From Caballeronia choica (GTDB lineage Bacteria; Pseudomonadota; Gammaproteobacteria; Burkholderiales; Burkholderiaceae): a stretch of DNA of 64,000 bases. Positions within the stretch are counted from its first letter, which is position 1, and every line of letters starts with the position of its first letter. This document shows positions 33,009-43,326 of this stretch, piece after piece. Below the pieces are notes generated by a model that was given only the letters and a program-made list of their open reading frames with translations, did not search any database and was not told where the DNA came from. The position numbers and the translations under genes were made by a program. Location of the stretch: positions 124,001 through 188,000 of the forward strand of contig NZ_FCON02000001.1 of NCBI RefSeq assembly GCF_001544535.1, read 5' to 3'.

Positions 33009-33063
33009 CGGCGCAAACGCAACGAAAAACGCGAAGAAAAACGCAACGAACCGAGGGGCAGCG

Positions 33064-33462
33064 ATGGTGACGAGACTATGGCGAATCGCGTTGGCGACGG
33101 CGTTGCTTGCGTTGACGACGTGGGCATCCGCCGCGGACTTCGACGGCAGCAAGGCATTGATCTGCGCCACGGTGGAGGCGCACGCCTGCGGCGTCGGCGA
33201 GGTGTGCGTGCGCGACCTGCCGGACAGCTTCGGCGTGCCGCAGTTCATGCGCATCGACTTCGCGAACAAGACGATCGCGGGGCCGAAGCGCACGACCGCG
33301 ATCCGCGAGATCGACAAGGGCGCGGACCAGTTGCTGTTGCAGGGGACCGAACTCGGCTACGCGTGGTCCATTGCGCTCGACAAGACCAGCGGCGAGATGG
33401 CTTTGACACTGGTCAATCGTGATGACGTGTTCGTCGTGTTCGGCAACTGCACACCGCCATAG
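33064..33462 (+). CDS. small secreted hypothetical protein
   Basis: A 132-residue protein with a signal peptide (cleavage near TTWASA-ADF), three Cys in the first half of the mature part (ICATVEAHACGVGEVCVRD) and one near the C-terminus (FGNC), suggesting disulphides in the periplasm. A GAGGGG ribosome site precedes the ATG. No family is recognised. Confidence 0.75.
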   Translation: MVTRLWRIALATALLALTTWASAADFDGSKALICATVEAHACGVGEVCVRDLPDSFGVPQFMRIDFANKTIAGPKRTTAIREIDKGADQLLLQGTELGYAWSIALDKTSGEMALTLVNRDDVFVVFGNCTPP

Positions 33463-33540
33463 CGGCCAGCGTCGCCGCCGGCCATGCGGTTGTGCCCACG
33501 TCGGGTTCCAGGAAGTCCGACTTCCCAATGGGAGTGTCAC

Positions 33541-34842
33541 ATGCTGATGTCACCTTCGCGGATCGAGATCGCCGGTCCAACGGGGGGCCGTGCCCGTTCC
33601 GGCACGTGGTCCCGGTTCGCGCTTGCGGGCGCAGTGGCCGCAGTGGCGATGCTGCTCGCCGCGTGTCACAAAGAGAAGCCCGAGCCTCCGAAGCAAGCGA
33701 TCGAAGTGACGACCATGACGGTCGAGCAGCGCGACACGCCGGTCGACGTCGAGTTCACCGCGCAGACGCAAAGTTCCCGCGAGGTCGAGATTCGCGCACG
33801 CGTCGATGGCTTTCTGGAAAAGCGCGTCTATACCGAGGGTTCGCTGGTGCATACCGGGCAAACCCTCTTTCTGATGGACACCAAGCCGTTCGAAGCCACG
33901 CTCCAGTCGGCGCGGGGTGAGCTGGCGCAGCAGCAGGCGAGGCTCGCCGTCGCCAAGGCGAACCTGGCTCGCGTGGTGCCGCTCGTCGCCCAGAATGCCT
34001 TGAGCCAGAAGGACCTCGACGACGCGACCGGCAACGAAAAGGAAGCCGAGGCCGCCGTGATCGCGGCGCGCGGACAGGTCCGCACGGCTGAGCTCAACCT
34101 GAGCTACACCACGATCAAATCGCCGCTCACGGGCTTGTCGAGCTTCGCGAGACAGCAGGACGGCAGCTATGTGACGGCGACCTCGACGGGCCTGCTCACC
34201 TACGTGTACCAGCTCGATCCGATGTGGGTGAACTTCAGCATCTCCGAGAACGAAATCCTGTCCTATCGCGACCAGGAAACCAAAGGCCTGATCAAGTTCC
34301 CGCCGAACAGGGACTTCGAAGTTACGGTGGTCCTCGCAGACGGATCGGAATTCCCTGCCCGCGGCCACATCGATTTCCTGAATCCTGCCTTCAACACGCA
34401 AACCGGCACGTTCCTCGTGCGTGCGTCGTTTCCCAATCCCAAAGGCGTACTGCGGCCCGGCCAGTTCGTTCGTGCGCGCGTTTCAGGCGCGGTGCGCCCG
34501 AATGCGATCCTGGTGCCCCAGCGCGCAGTGCTGCAGGGATCGAAGAGCCATTTCGTGTGGGTCGTCGACAAGGATTCGAAGGCGCATCAACGCGTGATCG
34601 AAGTGGGCGCGTGGCACGGCGACAACTGGTTCGTGAACGACGGTCTGAAGCCGGGCGAGCGCATCGTGGTGGACGGTGCGATCCGCGTCTCCAGTGACGC
34701 AGAGCTCAAGATCGTGCAGGCGCCCGCCAAACCGGGTTCCCCGGCCGCGCCGGCCGCGCCGGCTTCGGCGGCCCAAGGCGCGCGGTCCGACCAGACACAA
34801 AGCCTTGCCCGCACCCAGTCCGGGTCGGGCGAACTGAACTGA
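33541..34842 (+). CDS. RND efflux periplasmic adaptor (HlyD/MexA type)
   Basis: A 433-residue membrane-fusion lipoprotein (lipobox LLAAC) that links the inner-membrane pump at 34856 to the outer-membrane channel at 38118. It has an N-terminal beta-barrel/lipoyl half (REVEIRARVDGFLEKRVYTE), an alpha-helical hairpin around 105-180, the second lipoyl half (SYTTIKSPLTGL) and a C-terminal membrane-proximal domain. GGGAG lies six bases before the ATG at 33541; a start at 33484 is less likely. It is the first gene of a six-gene run to pqiC. Confidence 0.92.
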   Translation: MLMSPSRIEIAGPTGGRARSGTWSRFALAGAVAAVAMLLAACHKEKPEPPKQAIEVTTMTVEQRDTPVDVEFTAQTQSSREVEIRARVDGFLEKRVYTEGSLVHTGQTLFLMDTKPFEATLQSARGELAQQQARLAVAKANLARVVPLVAQNALSQKDLDDATGNEKEAEAAVIAARGQVRTAELNLSYTTIKSPLTGLSSFARQQDGSYVTATSTGLLTYVYQLDPMWVNFSISENEILSYRDQETKGLIKFPPNRDFEVTVVLADGSEFPARGHIDFLNPAFNTQTGTFLVRASFPNPKGVLRPGQFVRARVSGAVRPNAILVPQRAVLQGSKSHFVWVVDKDSKAHQRVIEVGAWHGDNWFVNDGLKPGERIVVDGAIRVSSDAELKIVQAPAKPGSPAAPAAPASAAQGARSDQTQSLARTQSGSGELN

Positions 34843-34855
34843 CCCGGCAGCGAAC

Positions 34856-37800
34856 ATGAACATTTCGCACTTCTGCATCGACCGGCCCATCTTCGCGTCG
34901 GTCATATCCATCGTCATTACGCTTGGCGGTGGGCTCGCGATGCTTGCGCTGCCGGTTGCGCAGTACCCCGACATCACGCCGCCGCAGATCACGATCTCCG
35001 CCACTTACCCCGGCGCCACCGGCGACGTCGTGGCGAACAACGTCGGTGCGCCGATCGAGCAGCAGGTCAACGGCGCGGACAACATGATCTACATGAGCTC
35101 GTCGAGTTCCTCGACGGGCAACTACACGCTCAACGCGTACTTCAACATCGGCACGAACCCTGAACTTGCGCAAGTCGACGTGCAGAACCGCGTCAACCTG
35201 GCGCTGCCCCAACTGCCGCAATCGGTACAGGCCCAGGGCATTCAGGTGCAAAAGAAGTCATCGGCGTTCATGATGGTGATCGCGGTCTATTCGCCCACCG
35301 ACCGCTACGACTCGACCTATATCGCCAACTACACGAACATCTACGTGCTGGATGCGTTGAAGCGCATCCCCGGCGCGAACCAGTCGAGCATCTTCGGCAA
35401 CCCGGACTATGCAATGCGCATCTGGCTCAAGCCCGACCGCATGGCGCAACTCGGGGTCACCGCCAGCGACGTGCAGAAAGCCGTCGCCAACCAGAACCAG
35501 CAGTTCGCGGTCGGGAGCATCGGCCAGTCGCCGACGTCCTCGCCGGTCGAGCAGTCCTTCGCCGTGACCACCACCGGTCGCCTAGCTGACCCGACTGAAT
35601 TCGACAACATCATCATCCGCGCCTCGAACGGCAGTGCGGCGATCGTTCGTCTGAAGGATATCGGCCGGGCCGAACTGGGCCGCAAGGACTATTCGATCCG
35701 CAGCAAATTCCAGGGCAAGCCGGCGACGGTCCTCGCGGTCTACCAGCAGCCGGGCGCCAACGCGCTCGACGTATCCAACCAGGTACGCAAGGCGCTGGCG
35801 GAGATGAAGAAGACCTTTCCCGAGGGCCTCGACTACAGCATCGCGATGGATACGACCGAATTCACGCGCGCGTCGATCTCGGATGTGGTCCACACATTCT
35901 TCGAAGCAGTCGTCCTGGTTGTCATCGTGGTGTTCGTGTTCCTGCAAAGCCTGCGCGCGACGCTGATTCCGGTGCTCGCGGTGCCGGTATCGATCGTCGG
36001 CACGTTCATGGGCATGCTCGCGCTCGGTTTCTCGATCAACATGCTGACGCTGTTCGGGATGGTGCTTGCCATCGGCATCGTGGTGGACGACGCGATCGTC
36101 GTGATCGAGAACGTCGAGCGCAACATGACGGTCCACAAGCTCAATCCAAAGGATGCAGCGAAACGGGCGATGGACGAGGTCGCCGGCCCGGTCGTGGCGA
36201 TCGTCCTCGTGCTGTGCGCGGTGTTCGTGCCGGTGGCCTTCCTGAGCGGCATCACCGGGCAACTGTACAAGCAGTTCGCCATCACCATCGCGATCTCGGT
36301 GGTCATCTCGGGCCTCGTCGCCCTGACGCTGTCACCGGCGCTCGCCGCCTTGCTGCTCAAGCCCGGACACCATGAGAAGAAGGGTTTCTTCAAGTGGTTC
36401 GACAATTCGTTCGAGCGGATGACCCACGGCTACACCCGGCTGGTGAAGCTCGCCATCAAGCGCTTTGTGGTGGCGCTGCTGCTGTTCGCGGGCATGATCG
36501 CGCTCTCGGTCGTCCTGTTCAAGTCGGTCCCGGGGGCGTTCCTCCCGCCTGAAGACCAGGGCTACCTGCTCGGCGCGGTCATCATGCCGGATGCGGCGAG
36601 CCTCGACCGCACCGGCGACGTGTCGCAGCACGTCACCGACTATTTCATGAAGCAGCCGGCCGTCGGCAGCATCACCGTGGTCGACGGGTTCAGCCTGCTC
36701 GACAGCCAGAACAAGAACAACGCTTCGACGTTCTTCGTCGGCTTCAAGAGTTTCGACGAGCGATATTCCTCTGCCAACATCAGGACGCAGAACGCCAGAG
36801 CGGTACTGGTGGATGCGTACAAACATCTTTCCCAGGTCAAGGAGGGCATCATCCTGCCGGTCAATCCACCATCGATACCGGGGCTCGGCACGACGGGCGG
36901 CACGGAGATGTGGATCCAGAGTAAAGGCGACGCGACGATTCCCCAGCTCGCGGGCGTGGTAAATGACTTCCTCGCCAAGGCGAAGCAGCGGCCCGAGCTC
37001 GCGCAGGTCACCTCCACGTTCAATGCGTCGTCCCAGCAGTTGCTCGTCAACGTGGACCGCGACAAGGCGGAAACGCAGGGCGTTCCGATCGAAGAGGTGT
37101 ACAGCGCGATGCAGACCATGTTCGGCTCGCTGTACGTCTCGCAGTTCAACCGGTCGAGCCGACTGTGGCAGGTCATCCTGCAGGCGGAGCCGTCATACCG
37201 GATGAAGCCGGACGACCTCGATCAGATTTTTGTGCGCGGCAAGGGCGGAGACATGATCCCGCTCAAATCGGTGGTGACCACCAAGTACGTTACCGGCCCG
37301 GACCTGGTCACGCGTTTCAACAATTTCCCGGCAGTCAAGATCACGGCCAATGCAGCACCCGGTTATAGCTCGGGGCAGGTGTTGTCCACGCTGGAGGAAG
37401 TCGCCAACGAAGTGATGCCGAGTGACTACGGCATCGGCTGGAGCGGCGAGGCCTACGAAGCGAGAGAGTCGGGCGGCAAGTCGAGCCTGGTGTTCGTGTT
37501 CGGCCTGATCATGGTGTTCCTGATTCTTGCCGCCCAGTATGAGAAGTGGAGCCTGCCATTCGGCGTGCTGATGGCCGTGCCGTTCGCGCTCTTCGGCGCA
37601 CTCCTCGCCGTGTTGTTGCGCGGGTTGGAGAACGACGTGTACTTCCAGATCGGCCTGACGATGCTGGTGGCGCTCGCCGCCAAGAACGCGATCCTGATCT
37701 TCGAGTTCGCGGTGCTCAACCGCGAGACGGGGGCATCGGTCTACGATTCCGCCGTCACGGCGGCGAGCGAGCGCCTGCGCCCGATCGTGATGACGTCGCT

Positions 37801-38116
37801 CGCGTTCATCCTCGGCTGCGTGCCGCTCGCGATCGCGACCGGGGCTTCGGCGAACAGCCGGCATTCGATCGGCACCGGCGTGATTGGCGGGATGCTCGGC
37901 GCGACGGTGATCGCGGTGTTCTTCATCCCGATGTTCTTCTACGTGCTCGAAACGATGTCGGAGAAATCGGGCGGCGGCAAGAAGACACCGGGTGCGGGTC
38001 CAACCGGCACGCCGCCCGATAAGAAACCCGCGGGACCCGCGGATCCGGCAGGTCCGGTCGGTACCGGTTCGGGCGGCCCGAAGGTCACGCCGTCCGCCAG
38101 ACGCGAGGACGACTGA
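34856..38116 (+). CDS. RND multidrug efflux permease (HAE1 family)
   Basis: A 1086-residue AcrB-type proton-driven pump with 12 membrane helices and two large periplasmic loops. It starts with the typical ISHFCIDRPIFASVISI. The proton-relay pair Asp411/Asp412 lies in GIVVDDAIVVIENVERN (AcrB 407/408). The C-terminal extension after the last helix is rich in Gly/Pro. The substrates are unknown; its sequence places it with solvent/antibiotic efflux pumps. It lies 13 bases after the adaptor. Confidence 0.95.
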   Translation: MNISHFCIDRPIFASVISIVITLGGGLAMLALPVAQYPDITPPQITISATYPGATGDVVANNVGAPIEQQVNGADNMIYMSSSSSSTGNYTLNAYFNIGTNPELAQVDVQNRVNLALPQLPQSVQAQGIQVQKKSSAFMMVIAVYSPTDRYDSTYIANYTNIYVLDALKRIPGANQSSIFGNPDYAMRIWLKPDRMAQLGVTASDVQKAVANQNQQFAVGSIGQSPTSSPVEQSFAVTTTGRLADPTEFDNIIIRASNGSAAIVRLKDIGRAELGRKDYSIRSKFQGKPATVLAVYQQPGANALDVSNQVRKALAEMKKTFPEGLDYSIAMDTTEFTRASISDVVHTFFEAVVLVVIVVFVFLQSLRATLIPVLAVPVSIVGTFMGMLALGFSINMLTLFGMVLAIGIVVDDAIVVIENVERNMTVHKLNPKDAAKRAMDEVAGPVVAIVLVLCAVFVPVAFLSGITGQLYKQFAITIAISVVISGLVALTLSPALAALLLKPGHHEKKGFFKWFDNSFERMTHGYTRLVKLAIKRFVVALLLFAGMIALSVVLFKSVPGAFLPPEDQGYLLGAVIMPDAASLDRTGDVSQHVTDYFMKQPAVGSITVVDGFSLLDSQNKNNASTFFVGFKSFDERYSSANIRTQNARAVLVDAYKHLSQVKEGIILPVNPPSIPGLGTTGGTEMWIQSKGDATIPQLAGVVNDFLAKAKQRPELAQVTSTFNASSQQLLVNVDRDKAETQGVPIEEVYSAMQTMFGSLYVSQFNRSSRLWQVILQAEPSYRMKPDDLDQIFVRGKGGDMIPLKSVVTTKYVTGPDLVTRFNNFPAVKITANAAPGYSSGQVLSTLEEVANEVMPSDYGIGWSGEAYEARESGGKSSLVFVFGLIMVFLILAAQYEKWSLPFGVLMAVPFALFGALLAVLLRGLENDVYFQIGLTMLVALAAKNAILIFEFAVLNRETGASVYDSAVTAASERLRPIVMTSLAFILGCVPLAIATGASANSRHSIGTGVIGGMLGATVIAVFFIPMFFYVLETMSEKSGGGKKTPGAGPTGTPPDKKPAGPADPAGPVGTGSGGPKVTPSARREDD

Positions 38117-38117
38117 C

Positions 38118-39653
38118 ATGCGCGCCTCGGCTGCTTCTTCCATCGCATCGTTCGCCGCTTCGCTCGCCGGCTTGCTCGCGCTCGGCGGATGCCTGCTCGG
38201 TCCGAACTACGAGCACCCCGCGGTCGAAACACCTCCTTCGTACCGCTTCGCCGGTCCCGAAGCGAAGGAGATCGTCGATACGGTCTGGTGGGAGCAGTTC
38301 AACGACCCGGCGTTGAATGAGCTGATCGGCATCGCGCTCGCGGAGAACAAGGACGTCAAGATTGCGGCGGCGCGCGTCGACCAGTTCCTCGGGCAGTTCC
38401 AGACGACGCGCTCGCAGTTGTTCCCGCAGGCGTCGGCCGGTTTCGATGCCCAGCGCCAGCGCGTGCCGTTTGGCTCGACCGTGCTGCCGGCGGGCGTCGG
38501 TCCCGTGTTCAACCAGTTCTCGGGGACGCTCTCGGCGTCGTGGGAAATCGACGTGTTCGGCAAGGTGCGGCGCCAGACCGAATCCGCGCGCGCGAACCTG
38601 CTGGCAAGCGAAGAGGGCCGGCGTGCGACGATCCTCACGCTGGTGGCATCGGTGGCGACCTCGTATATCAACCTCGTGTCGCTCGACCGGCAACTGGAGA
38701 TTGCGAAGGCCACCACCGAGAGCCGCGCCGATTCGGTGAAGGTGTTCGGCTTGCGCTTCAAGTACGGCCAGGTCTCGCAGATGGAGCTTTCGCAAAGCCA
38801 GTCCGAATACGAAGCCTCGCTCGCGACGATTCCGCAGCTCGAACTGCAGATCGGGCAACAGGAAGATGCGCTGTCGGTCCTGCTCGGGCGCAACCCGCAG
38901 GCGATCCTCCGCGATCGTGAAATCGACGATCTCGCATTGCCCGTGGTGCCCGCCGGTCTGCCGTCGGAACTGCTCACGCGCCGGCCCGACTTGCGGCAGG
39001 CCGAGCAGAACCTGATCGCCGCCAACGCGCTGATCGGTGCGGCGCGCGCGCTCTATTTCCCGTCGATCTCGCTGACGGGCCTGTTCGGCACCGCGAGCGG
39101 ACAGGTTTCCAATCTCTTCACCGGGCCGGCGCGGGTGTGGTCGTACGCCGGCGCGGTCACGATGCCGATCTTCACGGCGGGCAATATCGCGGGCCAGGTG
39201 AAGCAGGCCGAGGCGCAGCAGCAGCAGGCGCTCTTCGAGTATCAGAAGGCGATTCAGGTGGCATTCCAGGAAGTCGACGATTCGCTCCTTGGATTGCAAA
39301 AGACGCAGGAGGCGCTCACCGTGCAGGGGCGCGAGGTGGACGCATTGCGCACCTATTCGCGGCTCGCGCGGCTGCGCTATGAAGGCGGCTATACGAGCTA
39401 TATCGAAGTGCTCGATGCCGAACGCAGTCTCTTCAACGCGCAGTTGAGCTACACGCAGGCGCAAAGCGCGGTATTCACGTCGATGGTCAATCTCTACAAG
39501 GCGATGGGCGGCGGCTGGGTCACGGACGCCGAACGCAAGACCGCCACGATGTATGGCGCGAATGGCGGGCCCATGGCGCCGGACAGCGCGATGCCGGCGG
39601 CGGCAGCGGCACCCGCATCCGCACCCGCCGATGGCAAGGGGCCGCCACCATGA
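38118..39653 (+). CDS. RND outer-membrane channel lipoprotein (OprM/NodT family)
   Basis: A 511-residue trimeric TolC-like channel with lipobox ALGGC (Cys25) and CLLGPNYEHPAVETP typical of NodT/OprM. Two outer membrane efflux repeats follow, each with long helices (RQTESARANLLASEEGRRAT; QVKQAEAQQQQALFEYQKAI). The tail is Ala/Pro-rich. It starts one base after the permease stop and overlaps pqiA by four bases, so it is translationally coupled at both ends. Confidence 0.94.
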   Translation: MRASAASSIASFAASLAGLLALGGCLLGPNYEHPAVETPPSYRFAGPEAKEIVDTVWWEQFNDPALNELIGIALAENKDVKIAAARVDQFLGQFQTTRSQLFPQASAGFDAQRQRVPFGSTVLPAGVGPVFNQFSGTLSASWEIDVFGKVRRQTESARANLLASEEGRRATILTLVASVATSYINLVSLDRQLEIAKATTESRADSVKVFGLRFKYGQVSQMELSQSQSEYEASLATIPQLELQIGQQEDALSVLLGRNPQAILRDREIDDLALPVVPAGLPSELLTRRPDLRQAEQNLIAANALIGAARALYFPSISLTGLFGTASGQVSNLFTGPARVWSYAGAVTMPIFTAGNIAGQVKQAEAQQQQALFEYQKAIQVAFQEVDDSLLGLQKTQEALTVQGREVDALRTYSRLARLRYEGGYTSYIEVLDAERSLFNAQLSYTQAQSAVFTSMVNLYKAMGGGWVTDAERKTATMYGANGGPMAPDSAMPAAAAAPASAPADGKGPPP

Positions 39654-40921
39654 ACCACGCGCCGCTCATCGCCTGCCATGAATGCGACCTCTTGCAGCGC
39701 GAGACGGTCCTGCCGGGCGGCGGCACCGCGCGTTGCCTGCGCTGCGGCGGCGAACTGTATCGCGACCGGCCCGACAGCCTGAACCGCGCGCTCGCTTCCA
39801 CGCTCGCCGCGATGGTCCTGTTCGCGATAGCGAATGCCTACCCGATCGTGGGCTTGTCGGTGAATGGCGACCTCGTGCAGACGACGTTGATCGGCGCGGC
39901 CCGCATCCTGTATCGCGATGGCATGTGGCCGATCGCCGGGCTCGTGTTCTTCACCACGATCCTGATGCCGCTGCTGCAAATGGTGAGCATCGCGTACCTG
40001 CTGTTGCCATTGCGGCTGGGACGCCTGCCCGGGCGGCCCGACCTCGCGTTCCGGCTGGTGCAGTGGGCGGGCTCGTGGGGCATGACCGAAGTCCTGATCC
40101 TCGGGTTGCTGGTCGCGCTCGTCAAGCTCGCGCACATCGCGGCCGTGGTGCCCGGCATCGCGTTGTGGGCGTTCGGCGTGCTGATGGTCCTGCTCGCGGC
40201 GATCTCCGCGGCCTTCGACCCTCGCGAATTCTGGGCGCGGATCAGCGCCGCCCGCGCCGGTGGCGAAGCGCCGGCCGAGGCGTCGCCCACGTCGGCCGCG
40301 GCGCTGACCGCCGCCCGCGCCGGCCTGTTCACCTGCCACGAATGCGGTCTCCTGTCGAAAGCGGCGGCGCACGCCCACGAAGCGCGCTGCCCGCGCTGCG
40401 GCTCGCACCTGCACTTTCGCAAACCCGACAGCATCGCCCGCACCTGGGCCTTCCTCGTCGCCGCCATGATCCTCTACATCCCGGCCAACATGCTGCCGAT
40501 GATGGACACCAGTTCCCTGTTCGGCGCGCAGCGCGACACGATCCTTTCCGGCGTCGTGTATCTGTGGACCTCGGGCGCGTGGCCGCTCGCAGTCGTCGTG
40601 TTCATCGCCAGCATCGCCGTGCCGATGCTCAAGATCATCGCGCTGATTTTTCTCGTCGTGTCGGCACAGCGCCGTTCGGACTGGCAACCCAGGCAGCGCA
40701 CGCGCATCTACCGGGTGGTGGAATTCGTCGGGCGCTGGTCGATGCTCGATATCTACGTCGTCACGGTACTGGTCGCGCTGGTCCAGTTCAACGCGCTCGC
40801 CACGATCCACGCCGGACCGGCCGCGATCGCATTCGGAGCGGTGGTCGTGCTGACCATGTTCGCCGCCATGTCGTTCGACCCACGCCTTATCTGGGATGCC
40901 GCGGAGAAAGACCATGGTTAA
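39650..40921 (+). CDS. pqiA: paraquat-inducible protein A (PqiA)
   Basis: A 423-residue inner-membrane protein with two PqiA modules. Each has a rubredoxin-like zinc ribbon (Cys9/Cys12/Cys29/Cys32; then FTCHECGLL and ARCPRCGSHL) followed by four membrane helices. PqiA works with the MCE protein PqiB and lipoprotein PqiC in lipid transport between the membranes. It starts inside the end of the channel gene (ATGA overlap), which ties it to the RND operon. Confidence 0.93.
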   Translation: MNHAPLIACHECDLLQRETVLPGGGTARCLRCGGELYRDRPDSLNRALASTLAAMVLFAIANAYPIVGLSVNGDLVQTTLIGAARILYRDGMWPIAGLVFFTTILMPLLQMVSIAYLLLPLRLGRLPGRPDLAFRLVQWAGSWGMTEVLILGLLVALVKLAHIAAVVPGIALWAFGVLMVLLAAISAAFDPREFWARISAARAGGEAPAEASPTSAAALTAARAGLFTCHECGLLSKAAAHAHEARCPRCGSHLHFRKPDSIARTWAFLVAAMILYIPANMLPMMDTSSLFGAQRDTILSGVVYLWTSGAWPLAVVVFIASIAVPMLKIIALIFLVVSAQRRSDWQPRQRTRIYRVVEFVGRWSMLDIYVVTVLVALVQFNALATIHAGPAAIAFGAVVVLTMFAAMSFDPRLIWDAAEKDHG

Positions 40922-42542
40922 GCCGCCCGGCCAGCACGACGAGCCCGGTTCACCCGATTTCCCCGACGCGGTCGGCAAGCCGCGCTCGCGCTTTCGCGTG
41001 CAGCTCGTGTGGCTGGTGCCGCTCGTCGCGCTCCTGATCGGCGGCTGGCTTGCGGTGCAGGCGATCCTCGAGAAAGGGCCGACCATCACCATTAGCTTCG
41101 CCACTGGCGAAGGGCTGGAGGCCGGCAAGACCAAGATCAAGTTCAAGGACGTCGACATCGGCGTGGTCAAGAGCGTCGTGTTGTCGTCGGATCACAAGCG
41201 CGTCGTCGCGACCGCGGAACTCTCCAAGGACGCGTCGAGCATGCTGGTCGACGACACCCGCTTCTGGGTCGTGCGCCCGCGTATTTCCGGCGGCACCGTG
41301 TCGGGTATCGGCACGCTGCTGTCCGGCTCGTTCATCGGCATGGACATCGGGACGAAGACGAAGATACGGCGCGACTTCGTGGGCCTGGAGGCGCCGCCGG
41401 TGTTCGCGAGCGGCGTGCCCGGACGCGAGTTCATGCTCAAGAGCGACAGCATGGGGTCGCTCGATGTCGGCTCGCCGGTGTATTACCGGCGCCTGCAGGT
41501 GGGGCAGGTGACTTCCTACGAACTCGATGCGGACGGCTCAGGCGTGACCATGCACGTATTCGTCAACGCACCCTACGACAGGTATGTGAAGAGCGACACG
41601 CGCTTCTGGCAGGCGAGCGGCGTCGACGTCTCGCTCGACCCGAGCGGCGTGAAGGTCAACACCGAGTCGCTGGTGTCGATCCTGATCGGCGGCCTTGCGT
41701 TCCAGGGCGCGCCCGATTCGGTCGAAATCGCCGAGGCCGATGCGCTCACGCGGTTCCAGCTCTTCGCCGACCGCACGGAGGCGATGAAGCGTCATGACCG
41801 CATCGTCGATACCTACGTGTTCAACTTCAAGGAGTCGGTGCGCGGGCTGACGGTGGGCGCGACGGTCGATTTCCGGGGCATCGTGGTGGGCGAAGTGACG
41901 GCGATCTACACCCGCTACGATCCGGTCAAGAAGGAGTTCAGCATCCCGGTCGAGGTGCAGTTCTATCCAGAGCGCTTCACGTCGCGCTACGAGAACGGCG
42001 ACAAGAGCGGAAGGGTCGCCAACGATCGCCGCTCGCTCGCGGAGGTGCTGGTCGACCGTGGTCTGCGCGCGCAGTTGCGAACCGCGAGCCTGCTGACGGG
42101 CCAGCTCTACATCGCGGTGGACTTCTTCCCGACTGCACCGAAGGCGAAGATGGACTGGGACAAGAACCCGCCTGAAATGCCGACCGTGCCGGGTGGCCTG
42201 CAGTCGCTGCAGGACTCGATCACGGCGCTCGTCGCGAAGCTGAACAAGATACCGTTCGAAGGCATCGGCAATGACCTGCGCCAGACGCTGCAAACCGCGC
42301 AGACGCTGCTCAGGACGCTCGACACGGGCGTGGCGCCCGAGGCGCGTGCGACCCTGGTAGCCGCGCACAAGGCACTGGATGCGGCCAACCAGACCCTCCA
42401 GCCTGATTCCGAGATTAGTCAGAGCACGGTTGACACCATGCGCGAGCTGTCACGCACGGCGGCGTCGTTCCGCGCGCTCGCCGACTATCTCGAACGCCAT
42501 CCCGAGGCGCTTATCCGTGGCAAGCCGGAGGATCAAAAGTGA
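40914..42542 (+). CDS. pqiB: MCE-domain protein PqiB
   Basis: A 542-residue protein with one N-terminal anchor helix (VQLVWLVPLVALLIGGWLAV) and three MCE/MlaD domains (about 45-140, 160-250 and 285-390), then a long helical C-terminus. PqiB hexamers form a tube spanning the periplasm for lipid movement. The ATG at 40914 is preceded by GGAG and overlaps pqiA by eight bases. Confidence 0.93.
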   Translation: MVKPPGQHDEPGSPDFPDAVGKPRSRFRVQLVWLVPLVALLIGGWLAVQAILEKGPTITISFATGEGLEAGKTKIKFKDVDIGVVKSVVLSSDHKRVVATAELSKDASSMLVDDTRFWVVRPRISGGTVSGIGTLLSGSFIGMDIGTKTKIRRDFVGLEAPPVFASGVPGREFMLKSDSMGSLDVGSPVYYRRLQVGQVTSYELDADGSGVTMHVFVNAPYDRYVKSDTRFWQASGVDVSLDPSGVKVNTESLVSILIGGLAFQGAPDSVEIAEADALTRFQLFADRTEAMKRHDRIVDTYVFNFKESVRGLTVGATVDFRGIVVGEVTAIYTRYDPVKKEFSIPVEVQFYPERFTSRYENGDKSGRVANDRRSLAEVLVDRGLRAQLRTASLLTGQLYIAVDFFPTAPKAKMDWDKNPPEMPTVPGGLQSLQDSITALVAKLNKIPFEGIGNDLRQTLQTAQTLLRTLDTGVAPEARATLVAAHKALDAANQTLQPDSEISQSTVDTMRELSRTAASFRALADYLERHPEALIRGKPEDQK

Positions 42543-43132
42543 TGCGCTCCCTTCTGTTGGCGGCCGTGCTGCTCGTGGCCCCGTTCATCGACGGCTGTTC
42601 GACTTCGCCGCGCGCGGCGTTCTACACGCTGAGCCCGACAGCGCCGCCGGAAAGCGTGCCGAGTACGGCGCCGCCGATCTACATCGCGGTCGACGCGGTC
42701 ACGATTCCGGATCTGGTCGATCGTCCGCAGATCGTGCTGAGGACCGGTGCGACGCAAGTCTCGATCGACGAGTTTGCCCGCTGGGCCGATCCGCTCAAAG
42801 GGCAGATTGCGCGCGTGCTCGCGGCGGACCTTGCACAGGCGGTGCCGGGCGCGCTGGTGTCGGGCTATGCGCGGAATCCGGGTGATGCACAGGCATACCA
42901 TGTATGGGTCGACGTGCAGAGTTTCGAATCGGTGCCGGGGGAGAGGGCGAGCATCGTCGTGCTGTGGTCGGTGCGGCCACCGAAGCAGGGTGCAACGGTG
43001 ACGGGGCGCACGATTGCCCATGAGCCGGCTCGCGCGCCGGGTTACGACGCACTGGTCGATGCGCATGGCCGGGCTCTTGCGACCGTGAGCAATGATATTG
43101 CCGGGGTAATTCGCTCGACGTTGAGGCCGTGA
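42542..43132 (+). CDS. pqiC: lipoprotein PqiC (DUF330/ABC-type auxiliary)
   Basis: A 196-residue outer-membrane lipoprotein (Cys19 in FIDGCSTSP) with the PqiC start RAAFYTLSP and the mid-domain RWADPLKGQIARVLAADLAQ. It receives the PqiB tube at the outer membrane. The ATG overlaps the pqiB stop by one base (TGATG). It is the last gene of the operon. Confidence 0.92.
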   Translation: MRSLLLAAVLLVAPFIDGCSTSPRAAFYTLSPTAPPESVPSTAPPIYIAVDAVTIPDLVDRPQIVLRTGATQVSIDEFARWADPLKGQIARVLAADLAQAVPGALVSGYARNPGDAQAYHVWVDVQSFESVPGERASIVVLWSVRPPKQGATVTGRTIAHEPARAPGYDALVDAHGRALATVSNDIAGVIRSTLRP

Positions 43133-43326
43133 CGAGGGCCGGATCGGATGCGCTTTTCGCGTGCACGTGCGACCGATGCGCGAGCGCCCGGGTGGCAAGC
43201 CAGGACAGCCTGTGACAGGCAGTTTTGCCGTACTATTGTGATTCAGGATGTGTACCCGCGCGGCGGATTGAAACCGGCGCGCGCCGCGGTACGTTTAGGA
43301 ATCCAACCTTGAGCATGAGGCGTCTC

